Assembly: GCF_014648195.1 (NCBI RefSeq) | Contig: NZ_BMQQ01000016.1 | Location: 135,574 to 170,069 of the forward strand | DNA from: Streptomyces purpureus | GTDB taxonomy: Bacteria; Actinomycetota; Actinomycetes; Streptomycetales; Streptomycetaceae | DNA: 34,496 bases | Direction: 5' to 3' | In this document: piece by piece, positions 1-8,467 of the stretch | Layout of the letters: every line of letters starts with the position of its first letter | Position numbering within the stretch: position 1 is the first letter of the stretch | The notes under the pieces: generated by a model | What the model saw: only the letters and a program-made list of their open reading frames with translations | Told to the model about the DNA's origin: nothing | The model's database searches: none | Translations under genes and position numbers: made by a program

Positions 1-156
1 GGCGCGCGGTCGTTGCGGGCTGCCACGCGCGCGTACCTGGGCTCGGCGCCGAGCCGTGCGCCCCGACGTCGTCAATACGCCCGCGCTCAGGAGGCAGTCC
101 GCGCTTGGCGCGCCCGAGCCGCGTCCCCGCGGCCTACCGGGCACACGAACCCGCGC

Positions 157-1194
157 CTACTCCTGCTTCTTGCGCCGCGTTCCGAAGACGATCTCGTCCC
201 AGCTGGGGACCGCCGCCCGGCGGCCCGGGCGGACGCCGTCCGCCTCCGCCTGGCGGTCCGTCGTGCCGGTCAGGCGGTCGCGGTGGCCGCTGACCGCGCG
301 GGGCATCAGGACGTCCGCGTACGCCGCGCCCGCGCCCGCCGAGGCGGCCGGGGCCGGGGGCTCCTCCGTCTCGGGATCCTGGTCGGGCTCGGTCGACGGC
401 TCGGCCGTCGGGCGGTCCGGTACGACCATGTCGCCCCGGAAGCTCGGCACCGCCTCCAGCAGGCTCGTCAGGGAGTCCCGCTCGCTCGTCTCCTCCTCCG
501 GAGGAGGAGAAGCCGGACGCTCCAACTGCCGGTCCAGGGCACGGTCCAGCGGCCGGTCGCGCGGCAGCCGGGCGATCCGCGGCACGAAGGGGAAGCTCGG
601 TTCCGGCGCGGCCGCGAGGGTGTCGTCGGTCTCGCCGATCAGCGCGCGCGCCTCGTCGTCGACGGCCTGGACGAGCCGCCGCGGCGGGTCGTACGTCCAG
701 CTCGCCGTGTGCACCTCACCGGCGACGCGGTAGACCAGCAGCACCTCCCAGGTGCCGTCGTCGCGGCGCCAGGAGTCCCACTGCACGGTGTCCTTCTCGG
801 CGCCGCGCAGCAACAGCCGCTCCTGCACCGCCTCACCGAGCTGCGGCCCGGTGTTCTCGCCGGGCCGGCGTACGGGCGTCTTACGGGCGCGCTCGGCCAT
901 GAACGCGCGCTCGGCCAGCACCGGACCCTCGAAACGCCGCACCCGGTCCACAGGAATGCCCGCCAGCTGGGCGACCTCTTCCGCGGAGGCCCCCGCGCGT
1001 ATCCGGGCCTGGATGTCCCGGGGCCTGAGGTGGCTCTCCACCTCGATCTCGATCTGTCCGAGACGCGCGCGGTCGTTGCGCACGGCGGCGCGCAGCCGCT
1101 CGTCGATCGGAAGCGTGTACTCCGTGCTGTCAGCAGCCTTCAGCACCAGTCGTGTGCCGTCGTTTGAGACGGCCACGACACGCAGTTCGGGCAT
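157..1194 (-). CDS. sepH: Septation protein SepH
   Basis: The 345-residue protein matches SepH (DUF3071), the actinobacterial cell-division protein that binds FtsZ and promotes filament assembly at division sites. The N-terminus starts MPELRVVAVSNDG. A helix-turn-helix-like segment follows at about residues 57-95 (RPRDIQARIRAG ... PVDRVRRFEGPV), then a conserved tryptophan-rich domain to about residue 190. A long acidic, proline-rich and probably disordered linker precedes the conserved basic tail (PSWDEIVFGTRRKKQE). I chose ATG 1194 because GGGAGGT lies just upstream. An in-frame extension to 1281 exists but lacks a ribosome site and carries no family sequence. It is monocistronic, transcribed away from the divergent membrane-protein gene, with about 465 bp between the two starts. 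Family identity is very likely; the FtsZ role is known for the family and is not visible here. Confidence 0.95.
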   Translation of the reverse strand: MPELRVVAVSNDGTRLVLKAADSTEYTLPIDERLRAAVRNDRARLGQIEIEVESHLRPRDIQARIRAGASAEEVAQLAGIPVDRVRRFEGPVLAERAFMAERARKTPVRRPGENTGPQLGEAVQERLLLRGAEKDTVQWDSWRRDDGTWEVLLVYRVAGEVHTASWTYDPPRRLVQAVDDEARALIGETDDTLAAAPEPSFPFVPRIARLPRDRPLDRALDRQLERPASPPPEEETSERDSLTSLLEAVPSFRGDMVVPDRPTAEPSTEPDQDPETEEPPAPAASAGAGAAYADVLMPRAVSGHRDRLTGTTDRQAEADGVRPGRRAAVPSWDEIVFGTRRKKQE

Positions 1195-1680
1195 GGGGAC
1201 CTCCCGGGTGGTGCCTGCCGACGTCACGTGCGTCGCTGCTTCCGCTAGTCGAGTGTGGCCTGCCCGGGTGCAGCCTGCCACAACCTTGCCGAGTTGCCCG
1301 GCGTGTCGGGCATGGACCCTGGAACGCCGTTATGGCACGGTTACCTGTTTGCAACGCAGAGTGACCGGATGTCACTCTGAGCAGCGGGCGTCCGTGCGAT
1401 GCCGCGGCGCCGCCGGTTCGAGTGCCGCTTTCGGCCCCCTCCCGTCGTCCCGGGCACCCGTGAGGGAGTCCGGACCCAGGGCTCGCCACAGTACTCCATT
1501 CGGGCCACCCGGGTGGACCGCCGCGCCGCCCAACTTCTCCGGGGGTACGGGAGTTGGACGGGCGGTCGCGCCGGTGGCACGTGTCGTCCTTCACAGAATC
1601 GACAGAAACGGAACCATTTTCTTCGCCCATATGTCCCTTCTGGGTGCACAGTGGGACAGATGGGTAGGCAGAGACTGGAC
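1195..1680. other. Divergent intergenic region sepH / membrane protein gene
   Basis: This stretch of almost 490 bp lies between divergent genes and holds no convincing gene. It contains a perfect 9-bp inverted repeat at 1357-1379 (CAGAGTGAC-N5-GTCACTCTG), suited to a dimeric regulator. On the minus strand TTGCAA (1350-1355) is followed 16 nt later by TAACGG, a weak candidate for the sepH promoter. Nothing else stands out. Confidence 0.4.
1357..1379. promoter_or_regulatory. Perfect inverted repeat, candidate operator upstream of sepH
   Basis: CAGAGTGAC and GTCACTCTG are separated by CGGAT. The repeat sits about 165 bp upstream of the sepH start and adjoins a possible -35 on the minus strand. 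It is not followed by a T-run, so it looks more like a protein-binding site than a terminator. The cognate regulator is unknown. Confidence 0.4.
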
Positions 1681-2508
1681 ATGGATCGGAAGCCGGACAC
1701 CGCGACAGAAGACAAGAAAAAACGGCTCGATCTCAGCATGGCGCAGGTCTCGGGCAGCGCCGTCGCCGCGGTCGTGGCCGCCAAACTCGCCTCCAGTTTC
1801 GGCGTGTACGGCACGATCCTGGGTGCGGGCGTGATCAGTGTCATCGCCACCTGCGGTGGATCGGTCTTCCAGCACATGTTCAAACGCACCGGTGAACAGA
1901 TACGGGAGGTGACGGTCCAGGCCGCGCGGCCGAAGGCCCGCCCGGTGCCCCCGCGTTCGGCGGGCCCGGCGGACGGCCCGGGCCCGGCTGCCGCTCTCGA
2001 CGGGGAGTTCGGCGAGGCGACCACGCACGGCACGCGCGTACGCGGCTGGAAGCGCTCGGCCGTCGCCGCCGGGGTGGTCTTCCTGGTGACGATGGCGGGC
2101 ATCACCGGCTATGAACTGATCTCCGGTCAGGACTTCAGTGGCGGCAAGGGGACGACGATTTCCTCGGTCGTACGCGGCGACTCCGGCGCGGACAAGCCGT
2201 CGGACGACTCGCCCGGGCCCGGCCAGGGCGGACACGGGAAGCAGCAGCAAGGCAACCAGGACGGACAGGGCGCCACGACGGACCCGGGGGGCGGGAATTC
2301 CCCCGACCCCGACCCGAGCGGTGACCGGGGCGGTCCCTCACCGGATCCGGATCCCACCCCGCCCCCCTCCCCGTCCGACAGCGACGACCCGACGCCCACC
2401 CCGACCCCCACGCCCACACCCACGCCGACCCCCACCCCGTCCACCGGCGGCGGTGAACAGGGCGCGGGCGCCCAGGCTGTTCAGGGGAGCGGGCAGGCGG
2501 CGCCGTGA
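1681..2508 (+). CDS. Thr/Pro-rich membrane protein, function unknown
   Basis: The product is a 275-residue protein that I do not recognise beyond similar Streptomyces membrane proteins. A charged N-terminus (MDRKPDTATEDKKKR) is followed by a hydrophobic, Gly/Ala-rich region at about residues 24-65, long enough for one or two helices. A basic/proline linker, a second membrane segment at about 124-146 (AVAAGVVFLVTMAGITGY) and a low-complexity tail follow. The tail is rich in D, P, S and G and contains a run of seven to eight Pro-Thr dipeptides near 2390-2440. This architecture suggests a membrane anchor with an extended, probably cell-wall-spanning tail. The start is uncertain: ATG 1681 and ATG 1660 are both in frame and neither has a strong ribosome site. 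It converges on the oxidase gene with only 7 bp between the stops. Confidence 0.75.
   Translation: MDRKPDTATEDKKKRLDLSMAQVSGSAVAAVVAAKLASSFGVYGTILGAGVISVIATCGGSVFQHMFKRTGEQIREVTVQAARPKARPVPPRSAGPADGPGPAAALDGEFGEATTHGTRVRGWKRSAVAAGVVFLVTMAGITGYELISGQDFSGGKGTTISSVVRGDSGADKPSDDSPGPGQGGHGKQQQGNQDGQGATTDPGGGNSPDPDPSGDRGGPSPDPDPTPPPSPSDSDDPTPTPTPTPTPTPTPTPSTGGGEQGAGAQAVQGSGQAAP
2391..2440 (+). repeat. Tandem ACCCCC/ACGCCC hexamers encoding Pro-Thr repeats
   Basis: Imperfect hexanucleotide repeats (CCGACC, CCCACG, CCCACA variants) encode alternating Pro-Thr in the C-terminal tail of the preceding membrane protein. Such tracts vary readily in length by slippage and can be O-glycosylated in secreted actinobacterial proteins; both remarks are general knowledge. 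Confidence 0.75.
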
Positions 2509-2515
2509 GCGGTCC

Positions 2516-3838
2516 TCAGTCGCCGAGCACGCGCCGCAGGTAGTCGTTGCCGAAGACCCGGTCGGGGTCGAGCCGGTCGCGCAGCGCCGTGAACTCCCCG
2601 AAGCGCGGGTAGACCTCGGCGAGGTAGGCGGCGTCCCGGGTGTGCACCTTGCCCCAGTGCGGCCGGCCGCCGTGCGCGGTCATGATCCGCTCCACCGCGG
2701 TGAAGTACCCGCGGTAGGGCGTCCCCTTGTAAAGATGCACGGCGATGTAGGCCGTCTCGCGGCCGGAGGCGGTGGAGAGCGTGATGTCGTCCGCCGGCGC
2801 CGTCCGTACCTCCACCGGGAAGCTGATCTTCAGCGGCGAGCGCTCGATCATCGCCTTCACCTCGCGCAGCGCCGCCACCGCCGCCTCGCGCGGCACGGCG
2901 TACTCCATCTCCACGAAACGGACCCGGCGCGGCGACGTGTAGACCTTGTAGGGGATGTCGGTGTACGTACGGGCAGACAGGGCCCGGCTGGAGAGCTTGG
3001 CGATCGTGGGGATCGTCCGGGGGACGACGCGGCCGAGTGAACACGCCACCTGGAAGATGCCGTTGGAGAGCAGTTCGTCGTCGATCCAGGCGCTGACGCG
3101 ACCGGGCGGGGCGGCGGGGCCGGCGCTGCGGTTGTTGCGCTTGGTGTTGCAGTTGCCCGTGTGGGGGAACCAGTAGAACTCGAAGTGCTCGTTCTCCGTG
3201 TGCAGCGCGTCGAACTCGGAGGTGACGCGGTCGAAGCTCATCGGCTCCTCGCGCGCGGTGAGCAGGAAGACCGGTTCGACGGCGAAGGTGACCGCGGAGA
3301 TCACGCCCAGCGCGCCGAGGCCTATCCGGGCGGCCGCGAAGACGTCCGGGTTCTCCTTCTCCGAGCAGGTCAGCAGCGAGCCGTCCGCCGTGACCAGTTC
3401 CAGGGACCGGATCTGCGCGGCGATCGACGCCGAGTCACGGCCGGTGCCATGGGTGCCGGTCGACACGGCGCCGGCGACCGTCTGCTCCATGATGTCGCCC
3501 ATGTTCGTGAGCGACAGGCCTTCCCGGGCCAGTGCCATGTTCAGCCGCTTCAGCGGAGTGCCGGACTCCACGGTCACGGTCATCTCGTCCCGGTCGATGC
3601 GCCGTATGCCGGTGAGCAGTTCGGGGCGTATCAGCAGGCCGTCGGTGGCCGCGATCGCGGTGAAGGAGTGCCCCGTACCGACCGTCTTGACCCGCAGTCC
3701 GTCCTCGGCGGCCCTGCGCACGGTCTCGGCCAGCTCGTCGGCGGAGGCCGGCGCGGCCTCGCGCACCGGCCTGGCCGTGACCGTTCCGGACCAGTTACGC
3801 CACGTGCTGCTGCTCCCCGCCCTCGTGCTCGTGCTCAC
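2516..3838 (-). CDS. FAD-linked aldonolactone oxidase family protein
   Basis: The 440-residue protein belongs to the D-arabinono-1,4-lactone / L-gulonolactone oxidase family. An FAD-binding PCMH-type domain fills about residues 15-185, including VGTGHSF, the glycine-rich TGTHGTG and an aromatic start WRNWSG. The C-terminal ALO domain contains the conserved HWGK motif (GGRPHWGKVHT) near the end. Family members oxidise sugar lactones or alditols with O2 using FAD; the substrate here cannot be read from sequence. The start is GTG 3838, preceded by GGGAGGGG. This overlaps the end of the upstream MFS gene by 44 nt, implying co-transcription and translational coupling with the transporter. The histidine of GHSF could be the flavin attachment site, as in covalently flavinylated relatives. 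Confidence 0.88.
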   Translation of the reverse strand: MSTSTRAGSSSTWRNWSGTVTARPVREAAPASADELAETVRRAAEDGLRVKTVGTGHSFTAIAATDGLLIRPELLTGIRRIDRDEMTVTVESGTPLKRLNMALAREGLSLTNMGDIMEQTVAGAVSTGTHGTGRDSASIAAQIRSLELVTADGSLLTCSEKENPDVFAAARIGLGALGVISAVTFAVEPVFLLTAREEPMSFDRVTSEFDALHTENEHFEFYWFPHTGNCNTKRNNRSAGPAAPPGRVSAWIDDELLSNGIFQVACSLGRVVPRTIPTIAKLSSRALSARTYTDIPYKVYTSPRRVRFVEMEYAVPREAAVAALREVKAMIERSPLKISFPVEVRTAPADDITLSTASGRETAYIAVHLYKGTPYRGYFTAVERIMTAHGGRPHWGKVHTRDAAYLAEVYPRFGEFTALRDRLDPDRVFGNDYLRRVLGD

Positions 3839-5039
3839 GCTGCCCCTCCCGAGTCGGCGCCGGCCTGCGCAGCCGGCGGTACCCCGGGATCCCCACCAGG
3901 ACCGCGAGCGCTCCCGAGACGACGGGCACCGCGTACCCCGCCGCGGCCCCGTACGCGTCGACGACCCAGCCGGCGACCCCGGAGCCGAGCGCCACGCCGA
4001 TCGCGAGCCCGGTACCGGTCCAGGTCATGCCCTCGGTCAGCTTGGTGCGCGGTACGTGCGTCTCGACGAGGGCCATGGTGGTCACCATCGTCGGTGCGAT
4101 GGACAGGCCCGCGACAAAGAGCGCCACGGCCAGCAACAGCAGGTTCCCGGCCAGTAGGAGGGGGATCATACTCACGGCCATCGCGCAGACACCCACGAGC
4201 CACCGGCGCGACGGCTCGCCCTTGGGGTGCAGCAGCCCGAAAACCGCTCCGGCCAGGCAGGAGCCGAGCGCGTACACGGCGAGGACCAGGCTGGCCGCCG
4301 CCTTCTCGCCCTCCGCCTCGGCGAAGGCGACGGTCACCAGGTCCACCGAGCCGAAGATCGCGCCGGTGGCGACGAAGGCCAGGGTGAGGACCTGGAGCCC
4401 GGGGGAACGGAGCACGAAGCCGCCGCCGTGCTCCTCGCGCGGGTGCGGTGTCGGCTCGGTGGAGCGCTGGGCGGTCAGCGTGAAGACGCCCACGACCAGG
4501 AAGACGACCGCGAGCAGCGGGCCCGCCTCCGGGAACCAGGTGGTGGAGAGCCCGATGGAGATGATCGGGCCGAGGATGAAGCAGACCTCGTCGGCGATCG
4601 ACTCCCAGGAGTACGCCGTGTGCAGCTCGCGCGGGGAGCCGCGGTAGATCTCCGCCCAGCGGGCCCGGGTCATCGCGCCGACGCTCGGCACACAGCCCAC
4701 CCAGGCGCAGAAGACGAACAGCGTCCAGTCGGGGGCGCCCTGCTGGGCACAGAGCAGCAGGCCCGACACGGCGGCGACGGAGACCAGGGTCGCCGGCCGC
4801 AGCACCCGGCGCTGGCCGTAGCGGTCGACCAGCCGGGAGATCTGCGGGCCGAGCACCGCGGCCGAAAGCGCCAGGGTGAGGGTGAGCGCGCCGGCGAGCC
4901 CGTACCGCCCGGTGAGCTGCGAGATCATCGTGACGATGCCGATGCCCATCATGGACAGCGGCATCCGGCCGATGAAGCCGGCGAAGGAGAACGCCTTCGT
5001 GCCGGGGGCGGCGAAGATCGCGCGGTAGGGACTGGGCAA
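3795..5039 (-). CDS. MFS transporter
   Basis: The 414-residue protein has about 12 hydrophobic segments and the major facilitator loop signature between TM2 and TM3 (RLVDRYGQRRVLRP). It is probably a drug or metabolite exporter in the cytoplasmic membrane; substrate unknown. The tail is histidine/glutamate-rich (EHEHEGGEQQHVA). Two starts are possible. TTG 5072 has no ribosome site, whereas TTG 5039 (LPSPYRAIFAAPGTK) is preceded by GGAGAG at good spacing. A TAGGCT -10 on the minus strand (5089-5084) would start transcription near 5077, favouring the shorter form. The downstream oxidase overlaps it by 44 nt, so the two form an operon, divergent from hemH. Confidence is high for the family and moderate for the start. 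Confidence 0.88.
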   Translation of the reverse strand: MPSPYRAIFAAPGTKAFSFAGFIGRMPLSMMGIGIVTMISQLTGRYGLAGALTLTLALSAAVLGPQISRLVDRYGQRRVLRPATLVSVAAVSGLLLCAQQGAPDWTLFVFCAWVGCVPSVGAMTRARWAEIYRGSPRELHTAYSWESIADEVCFILGPIISIGLSTTWFPEAGPLLAVVFLVVGVFTLTAQRSTEPTPHPREEHGGGFVLRSPGLQVLTLAFVATGAIFGSVDLVTVAFAEAEGEKAAASLVLAVYALGSCLAGAVFGLLHPKGEPSRRWLVGVCAMAVSMIPLLLAGNLLLLAVALFVAGLSIAPTMVTTMALVETHVPRTKLTEGMTWTGTGLAIGVALGSGVAGWVVDAYGAAAGYAVPVVSGALAVLVGIPGYRRLRRPAPTREGQREHEHEGGEQQHVA

Positions 5040-5204
5040 GGAGCTCTCCGGCGTCAGTTCAACACGTGTCAATTAATGGCTAAAGCCTACGGGGTTGAAG
5101 TGAATGCCGCCACGGGCTTTCTTGATGCCCCGGCGACGACTCGGAACGAGCGACGGCGCCGGGCCCGGCCGCCCTCCGTCAGTGCCGGGTGGGAGGATCG
5201 AGCC

Positions 5205-6332
5205 ATGTCCGATCAGCGCGATCCCGCCCCGTACGACGCTCTGCTGCTGCTCTCCTTCGGCGGTCCGGAAGGACCCGACGACGTGGTGCCGTTCCTGGAG
5301 AACGTGACCCGCGGCCGAGGCATCCCCAAGGAGCGGCTCAAGGAAGTGGGGCAGCACTACTTCCTCTTCGGCGGCGTCAGCCCCATCAACGACCAGAACC
5401 GCGCGCTCCTCGACGCGCTGCGCAAGGACTTCGCCCAGGCCGGGCTCGACCTGCCGGTCCACTGGGGCAACCGGAACTGGGCGCCGTACCTCACCGACAC
5501 CCTCCGGGAGATGGTCACGGACGGCCGCCGCCACATCGCCGTCCTCACCACCAGCGCCTACGCCTCCTACTCCGGCTGCCGGCAGTACCGCGAGAACCTC
5601 GCCGACGCGCTCTCCGAGCTGGAGGCGGAAGGCCTGCCGCTGCCCAAGGTCGACAAGCTCCGGCACTACTTCAACCACCCCGGCTTCATCGAGCCGATGG
5701 TCGAGGGCGTCCTGAAGTCGCTCGCCGAACTGGACGAGTCCGTCCGCGCCGGCGCGCACCTCGCCTTCACCACGCACTCCATCCCGGACTCCGCCGCCGA
5801 CTCCTCCGGCCCCGCCGAGGACCACGGCGCGGGCGGCGCCTACGTCAAGCAGCACCTCGACGTGGCCCGGCTGATCGCCGACGCCGTCCACCGCGAGACC
5901 GGTGTCGAGCACCCCTGGGAGCTCGTCTACCAGTCCCGCAGTGGCGCCCCGCACATCCCCTGGCTGGAGCCGGACATCTGCGACCACCTGGAGACGCTGC
6001 ACGCCGCGGGGGTCCCCGCGGTCGTCATGGTCCCGATCGGCTTCGTCTCGGACCACATGGAGGTCCTGTACGACCTGGACACCGAGGCCACCGCCAAGGC
6101 CGCCGAGCTCGGGCTGCCGGTCCGCCGCTCGGCGACGGTCGGCGCCGACCCCCGGTTCGCGCGAGCCGTCCGCGACCTCGTCCTGGAGCGGGCCGCCACC
6201 GAGCGCGGCACCGTCGTCGAGCGCTGCGCCCTCGGCTCGCTCGGCCCCTCCCACGACCTCTGTCCGATCGGCTGCTGCCCGGCGCGCACGGAGCGCCCGG
6301 CCGCCGCCGGTGCCGACAGCCCGTACGCATGA
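5205..6332 (+). CDS. hemH: Ferrochelatase (coproporphyrin ferrochelatase type)
   Basis: The 375-residue ferrochelatase inserts Fe2+ into a porphyrin near the end of haem synthesis. In actinobacteria the substrate is coproporphyrin III (CpfC). The N-terminus is typical (DALLLLSFGGPEGPDD), the catalytic histidine is His191 in FTTHSIPDS, and YQSRSGAPHIPWLEPD and PIGFVSDHMEVLYD form the active-site cleft. Cys125 (SYSGCRQYRE) and the C-terminal Cys341, Cys353 and Cys357/358 (DLCPIGCCPAR) provide the [2Fe-2S] ligands known in actinobacterial enzymes. ATG 5205 is preceded by GGGAGG. The stop overlaps the start of the monophosphatase gene (ATGA), so the two are translationally coupled. Confidence 0.96.
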   Translation: MSDQRDPAPYDALLLLSFGGPEGPDDVVPFLENVTRGRGIPKERLKEVGQHYFLFGGVSPINDQNRALLDALRKDFAQAGLDLPVHWGNRNWAPYLTDTLREMVTDGRRHIAVLTTSAYASYSGCRQYRENLADALSELEAEGLPLPKVDKLRHYFNHPGFIEPMVEGVLKSLAELDESVRAGAHLAFTTHSIPDSAADSSGPAEDHGAGGAYVKQHLDVARLIADAVHRETGVEHPWELVYQSRSGAPHIPWLEPDICDHLETLHAAGVPAVVMVPIGFVSDHMEVLYDLDTEATAKAAELGLPVRRSATVGADPRFARAVRDLVLERAATERGTVVERCALGSLGPSHDLCPIGCCPARTERPAAAGADSPYA

Positions 6333-7186
6333 GCCGCGCCGGCCGTGTCAGCGGCACCCACCATCCGTACGTCCCCCAGGACGCCGTGACCGACCCCCTC
6401 CACGCCGAGCTGCTGGACCTCGCCCTGGAGGCCGGGCGCCGGGCCGGTGCGCTGCTGCGCGACGGACGCCCCGACGACCTCGCCGTGGCCGCGACCAAGT
6501 CCAGCCCGATCGACGTCGTCACCGAGATGGACCTGGCAGCCGAGGCGCTGATCACCGGTTTCCTCACCGAGCACCGCCCCGAGGACGGCTTCCTCGGCGA
6601 GGAGGGCGCGTCGGTCCCCGGCACCTCCGGGGTCCGCTGGGTCATCGACCCCCTCGACGGCACCGTGAACTACCTCTACGGCCTGCCCACCTGGGCGGTC
6701 TCCATCGCCGCCGAGCACCAGGGCCGGACCGTCGTCGGTGTCGTCGAGGTCCCGATGCGCCGCGAGACGTACCACGCCGTCGTCGGCGCCGGAGCCTTCC
6801 AGGGCGACCGGCGGCTCGCCGCCCGCCCCGCCCCGCCGCTGGACCAGGCGCTGGTCTCCACCGGCTTCAACTACGTCGCCGAGGTCCGCGCCCACCAAGC
6901 CGACGTGGCCCAGCGGCTCATCCCGAGGCTGCGCGACATCCGGCGCAGCGGCTCGGCCGCCGTCGACCTCGCCGACGTCGCCGCGGGCCGCCTCGACGGC
7001 TACTACGAACGCGGGCTGCACCCCTGGGACCTCGCCGCGGGCGACCTCATCGCGCGCGAGGCCGGTGCCCTGACCGGCGGCCGGCCGGGCGAGCCCCCGT
7101 CGCGCGAGCTGACGGTCGCCGCCTCACCGGGCGTCTTCGAGCCCCTCCAGGCCCTCCTGGAGGAGTTCGGCGCCTGGCACGACTGA
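6329..7186 (+). CDS. suhB: Inositol monophosphatase family protein
   Basis: The 285-residue Mg2+-dependent phosphatase has the family metal motifs: GEEGA, then DPLDGTVNYLYGLP, and the C-terminal HPWDLAAGDLI. These are the three ligand clusters of IMPase/SuhB enzymes, which hydrolyse myo-inositol phosphates; inositol is needed for mycothiol and phosphatidylinositol in actinobacteria. The ATG overlaps the ferrochelatase stop by four bases. An internal GTG at residue ~21 (VTDPLHAELL) is an alternative start closer to the usual family length of about 265 residues. A strong bidirectional terminator follows at 7250-7288. A fructose-1,6-bisphosphatase or histidinol-phosphatase activity cannot be excluded, as substrate specificity in this superfamily is not easily read from sequence. 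Confidence 0.88.
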   Translation: MSRAGRVSGTHHPYVPQDAVTDPLHAELLDLALEAGRRAGALLRDGRPDDLAVAATKSSPIDVVTEMDLAAEALITGFLTEHRPEDGFLGEEGASVPGTSGVRWVIDPLDGTVNYLYGLPTWAVSIAAEHQGRTVVGVVEVPMRRETYHAVVGAGAFQGDRRLAARPAPPLDQALVSTGFNYVAEVRAHQADVAQRLIPRLRDIRRSGSAAVDLADVAAGRLDGYYERGLHPWDLAAGDLIAREAGALTGGRPGEPPSRELTVAASPGVFEPLQALLEEFGAWHD

Positions 7187-7249
7187 CCATCCCGCCCCGG
7201 CGGTTCTCCGGCAGGCCCTGAAGGGCCCTGGGAGGGCTGCGGGAACGGA

Positions 7250-7288
7250 GAAGGGCCCCGGCGCCATCCCATGGCACCGGGGCCCTTC
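7250..7288. terminator. Bidirectional terminator hairpin
   Basis: A perfect 12-bp stem (GAAGGGCCCCGG / CCGGGGCCCTTC) encloses a 15-nt loop between the convergent monophosphatase gene (ending 7186) and the small minus-strand gene (ending 7298). Confidence 0.85.
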
Positions 7289-7297
7289 CACGTCCTG

Positions 7298-7471
7298 TCA
7301 GGCGCTCGCGGCGCCGACCTCCACGCCGTGCTCGGCGGCGAGCCGGTGCAGGTCGTCCAGCTCCGCCTGCTCCACCTCCGCCAGGAAGTCGTCGCCCTCG
7401 TCGCGGGCCCGCGTGAGGTCGGTCTCGGTGGTCCTTATGCGCTGCAGCAGTCCTGCGGTGAAAGCGTCCAT
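7298..7471 (-). CDS. Small acidic protein, conserved in Streptomyces, unknown function
   Basis: The 57-residue protein starts MDAFTAGLLQRIRTTE and is strongly charged. A single long amphipathic helix is likely (heptad-like leucines and many E/D/R residues), followed by a short GVEVGAASA tail. ATG 7471 has GAGGGG six bases upstream. Longer in-frame starts at 7489 and 7576 give arginine/proline-rich leaders without ribosome sites and are rejected. It lies between the terminator and the cutR promoter region, transcribed away from cutR. From memory, a small gene at this position is conserved beside cutRS in Streptomyces; the role is unknown. Confidence 0.75.
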   Translation of the reverse strand: MDAFTAGLLQRIRTTETDLTRARDEGDDFLAEVEQAELDDLHRLAAEHGVEVGAASA

Positions 7472-7713
7472 CGTGCGCCCCCTCGTCATGGGTCGGTGGC
7501 ACGGGGGTGTGCCGAGGGTGGGGTGGATCACGCACCGCAACCTGCGGGGGACAGTGCGGTTGGTGGCGTGCCACATACAGGGCGTGATCTCGGGTGTGCA
7601 GTCGTCCTCCCCAGACCTTTCCTCAGGGAAACCTCAAGTGGGACGGATTCCAGATGAATTCATGGGGCCGCCCGCCCCGGCCTGGCGCCTCCGAAGCCCC
7701 CCGCTCGGCCGTC

Positions 7714-7737
7714 TTACAGCCGGTTTACGGCCGTAAA
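7714..7737. promoter_or_regulatory. Candidate CutR binding site upstream of cutR
   Basis: Two TTAC half-sites (7714-7717 and 7725-7728) are exactly 11 bp apart, the spacing used by OmpR/PhoB-type regulators binding as head-to-tail dimers. The second lies in a perfect 14-nt palindrome, TTTACGGCCGTAAA (7724-7737). The site is about 72 bp upstream of the cutR GTG, consistent with autoregulation. CutR as the binder is inference. Confidence 0.45.
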
Positions 7738-7808
7738 GGGCAGGATGGACACGCACAGTCAGTGCCGAGGATCTGCCCGGAACCGGGCCCGTAGGAAGGA
7801 ACAGCGAC

Positions 7809-8462
7809 GTGCGCGTACTCGTCGTCGAGGACGAGCAGCTGCTCGCCGATGCGGTGGCCACCGGACTGCGCCGGGAGGCCATGGCCGTCGACGTCGTGTA
7901 CGACGGCGCCGCCGCCCTGGAACGCGTCGGGGTGAACGACTACGACGTCGTCGTCCTCGACCGGGACCTGCCGCTCGTCCACGGTGACGACGTGTGCCGC
8001 AAGATCGTCGAGCTGGGCATGCCGACCCGGATCCTCATGCTGACCGCCTCCGGCGACGTCAGCGACCGCGTCGAGGGCCTGGAGCTCGGCGCCGACGACT
8101 ACCTCCCCAAGCCCTTCGCGTTCAGCGAGCTCACCGCGCGCGTGCGGGCCCTCGGACGGCGTACGACGGTGCCGCTGCCGCCCGTCCTGGAGCGCGCGGG
8201 GATCAAGCTCGACCCCAACCGCCGCGAGGTCTTCCGCGACGGCCGGGAGATCCAGCTCGCCCCCAAGGAGTTCGCCGTCCTGGAGGTCCTCATGCGCAGC
8301 GAGGGCGCGGTCGTCTCGGCCGAGCAGCTCCTGGAGAAGGCGTGGGACGAGAACACCGACCCGTTCACCAACGTCGTACGGGTCACGGTCATGACCCTGC
8401 GCCGCAAGCTGGGCGAACCGCCGGTGATCGTCACCGTCCCGGGCTCCGGCTACCGGATCTGA
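7809..8462 (+). CDS. cutR: Response regulator CutR
   Basis: The 217-residue OmpR/PhoB-family response regulator has a receiver domain at residues 1-115, with the acidic pair E7/D8, the phosphoacceptor Asp51 (DVVVLDRDLP) and the conserved lysine in DYLPKPF. A winged-helix DNA-binding domain follows at about 120-217 (LAPKEFAVLEVLM ... VTVMTLRRKLGEPP). GTG 7809 is preceded by GGAAGGA. The sensor kinase gene cutS starts 5 bp downstream. Identification as CutR rests on sequence and on context (ferrochelatase and monophosphatase upstream, DUF4193 downstream), which matches the Streptomyces cutRS locus. CutRS was named for an effect on copper-dependent melanin production and has more recently been linked to extracytoplasmic protein-folding stress; neither is visible in the DNA. 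Confidence 0.92.
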   Translation: MRVLVVEDEQLLADAVATGLRREAMAVDVVYDGAAALERVGVNDYDVVVLDRDLPLVHGDDVCRKIVELGMPTRILMLTASGDVSDRVEGLELGADDYLPKPFAFSELTARVRALGRRTTVPLPPVLERAGIKLDPNRREVFRDGREIQLAPKEFAVLEVLMRSEGAVVSAEQLLEKAWDENTDPFTNVVRVTVMTLRRKLGEPPVIVTVPGSGYRI

Positions 8463-8467
8463 CGCCG

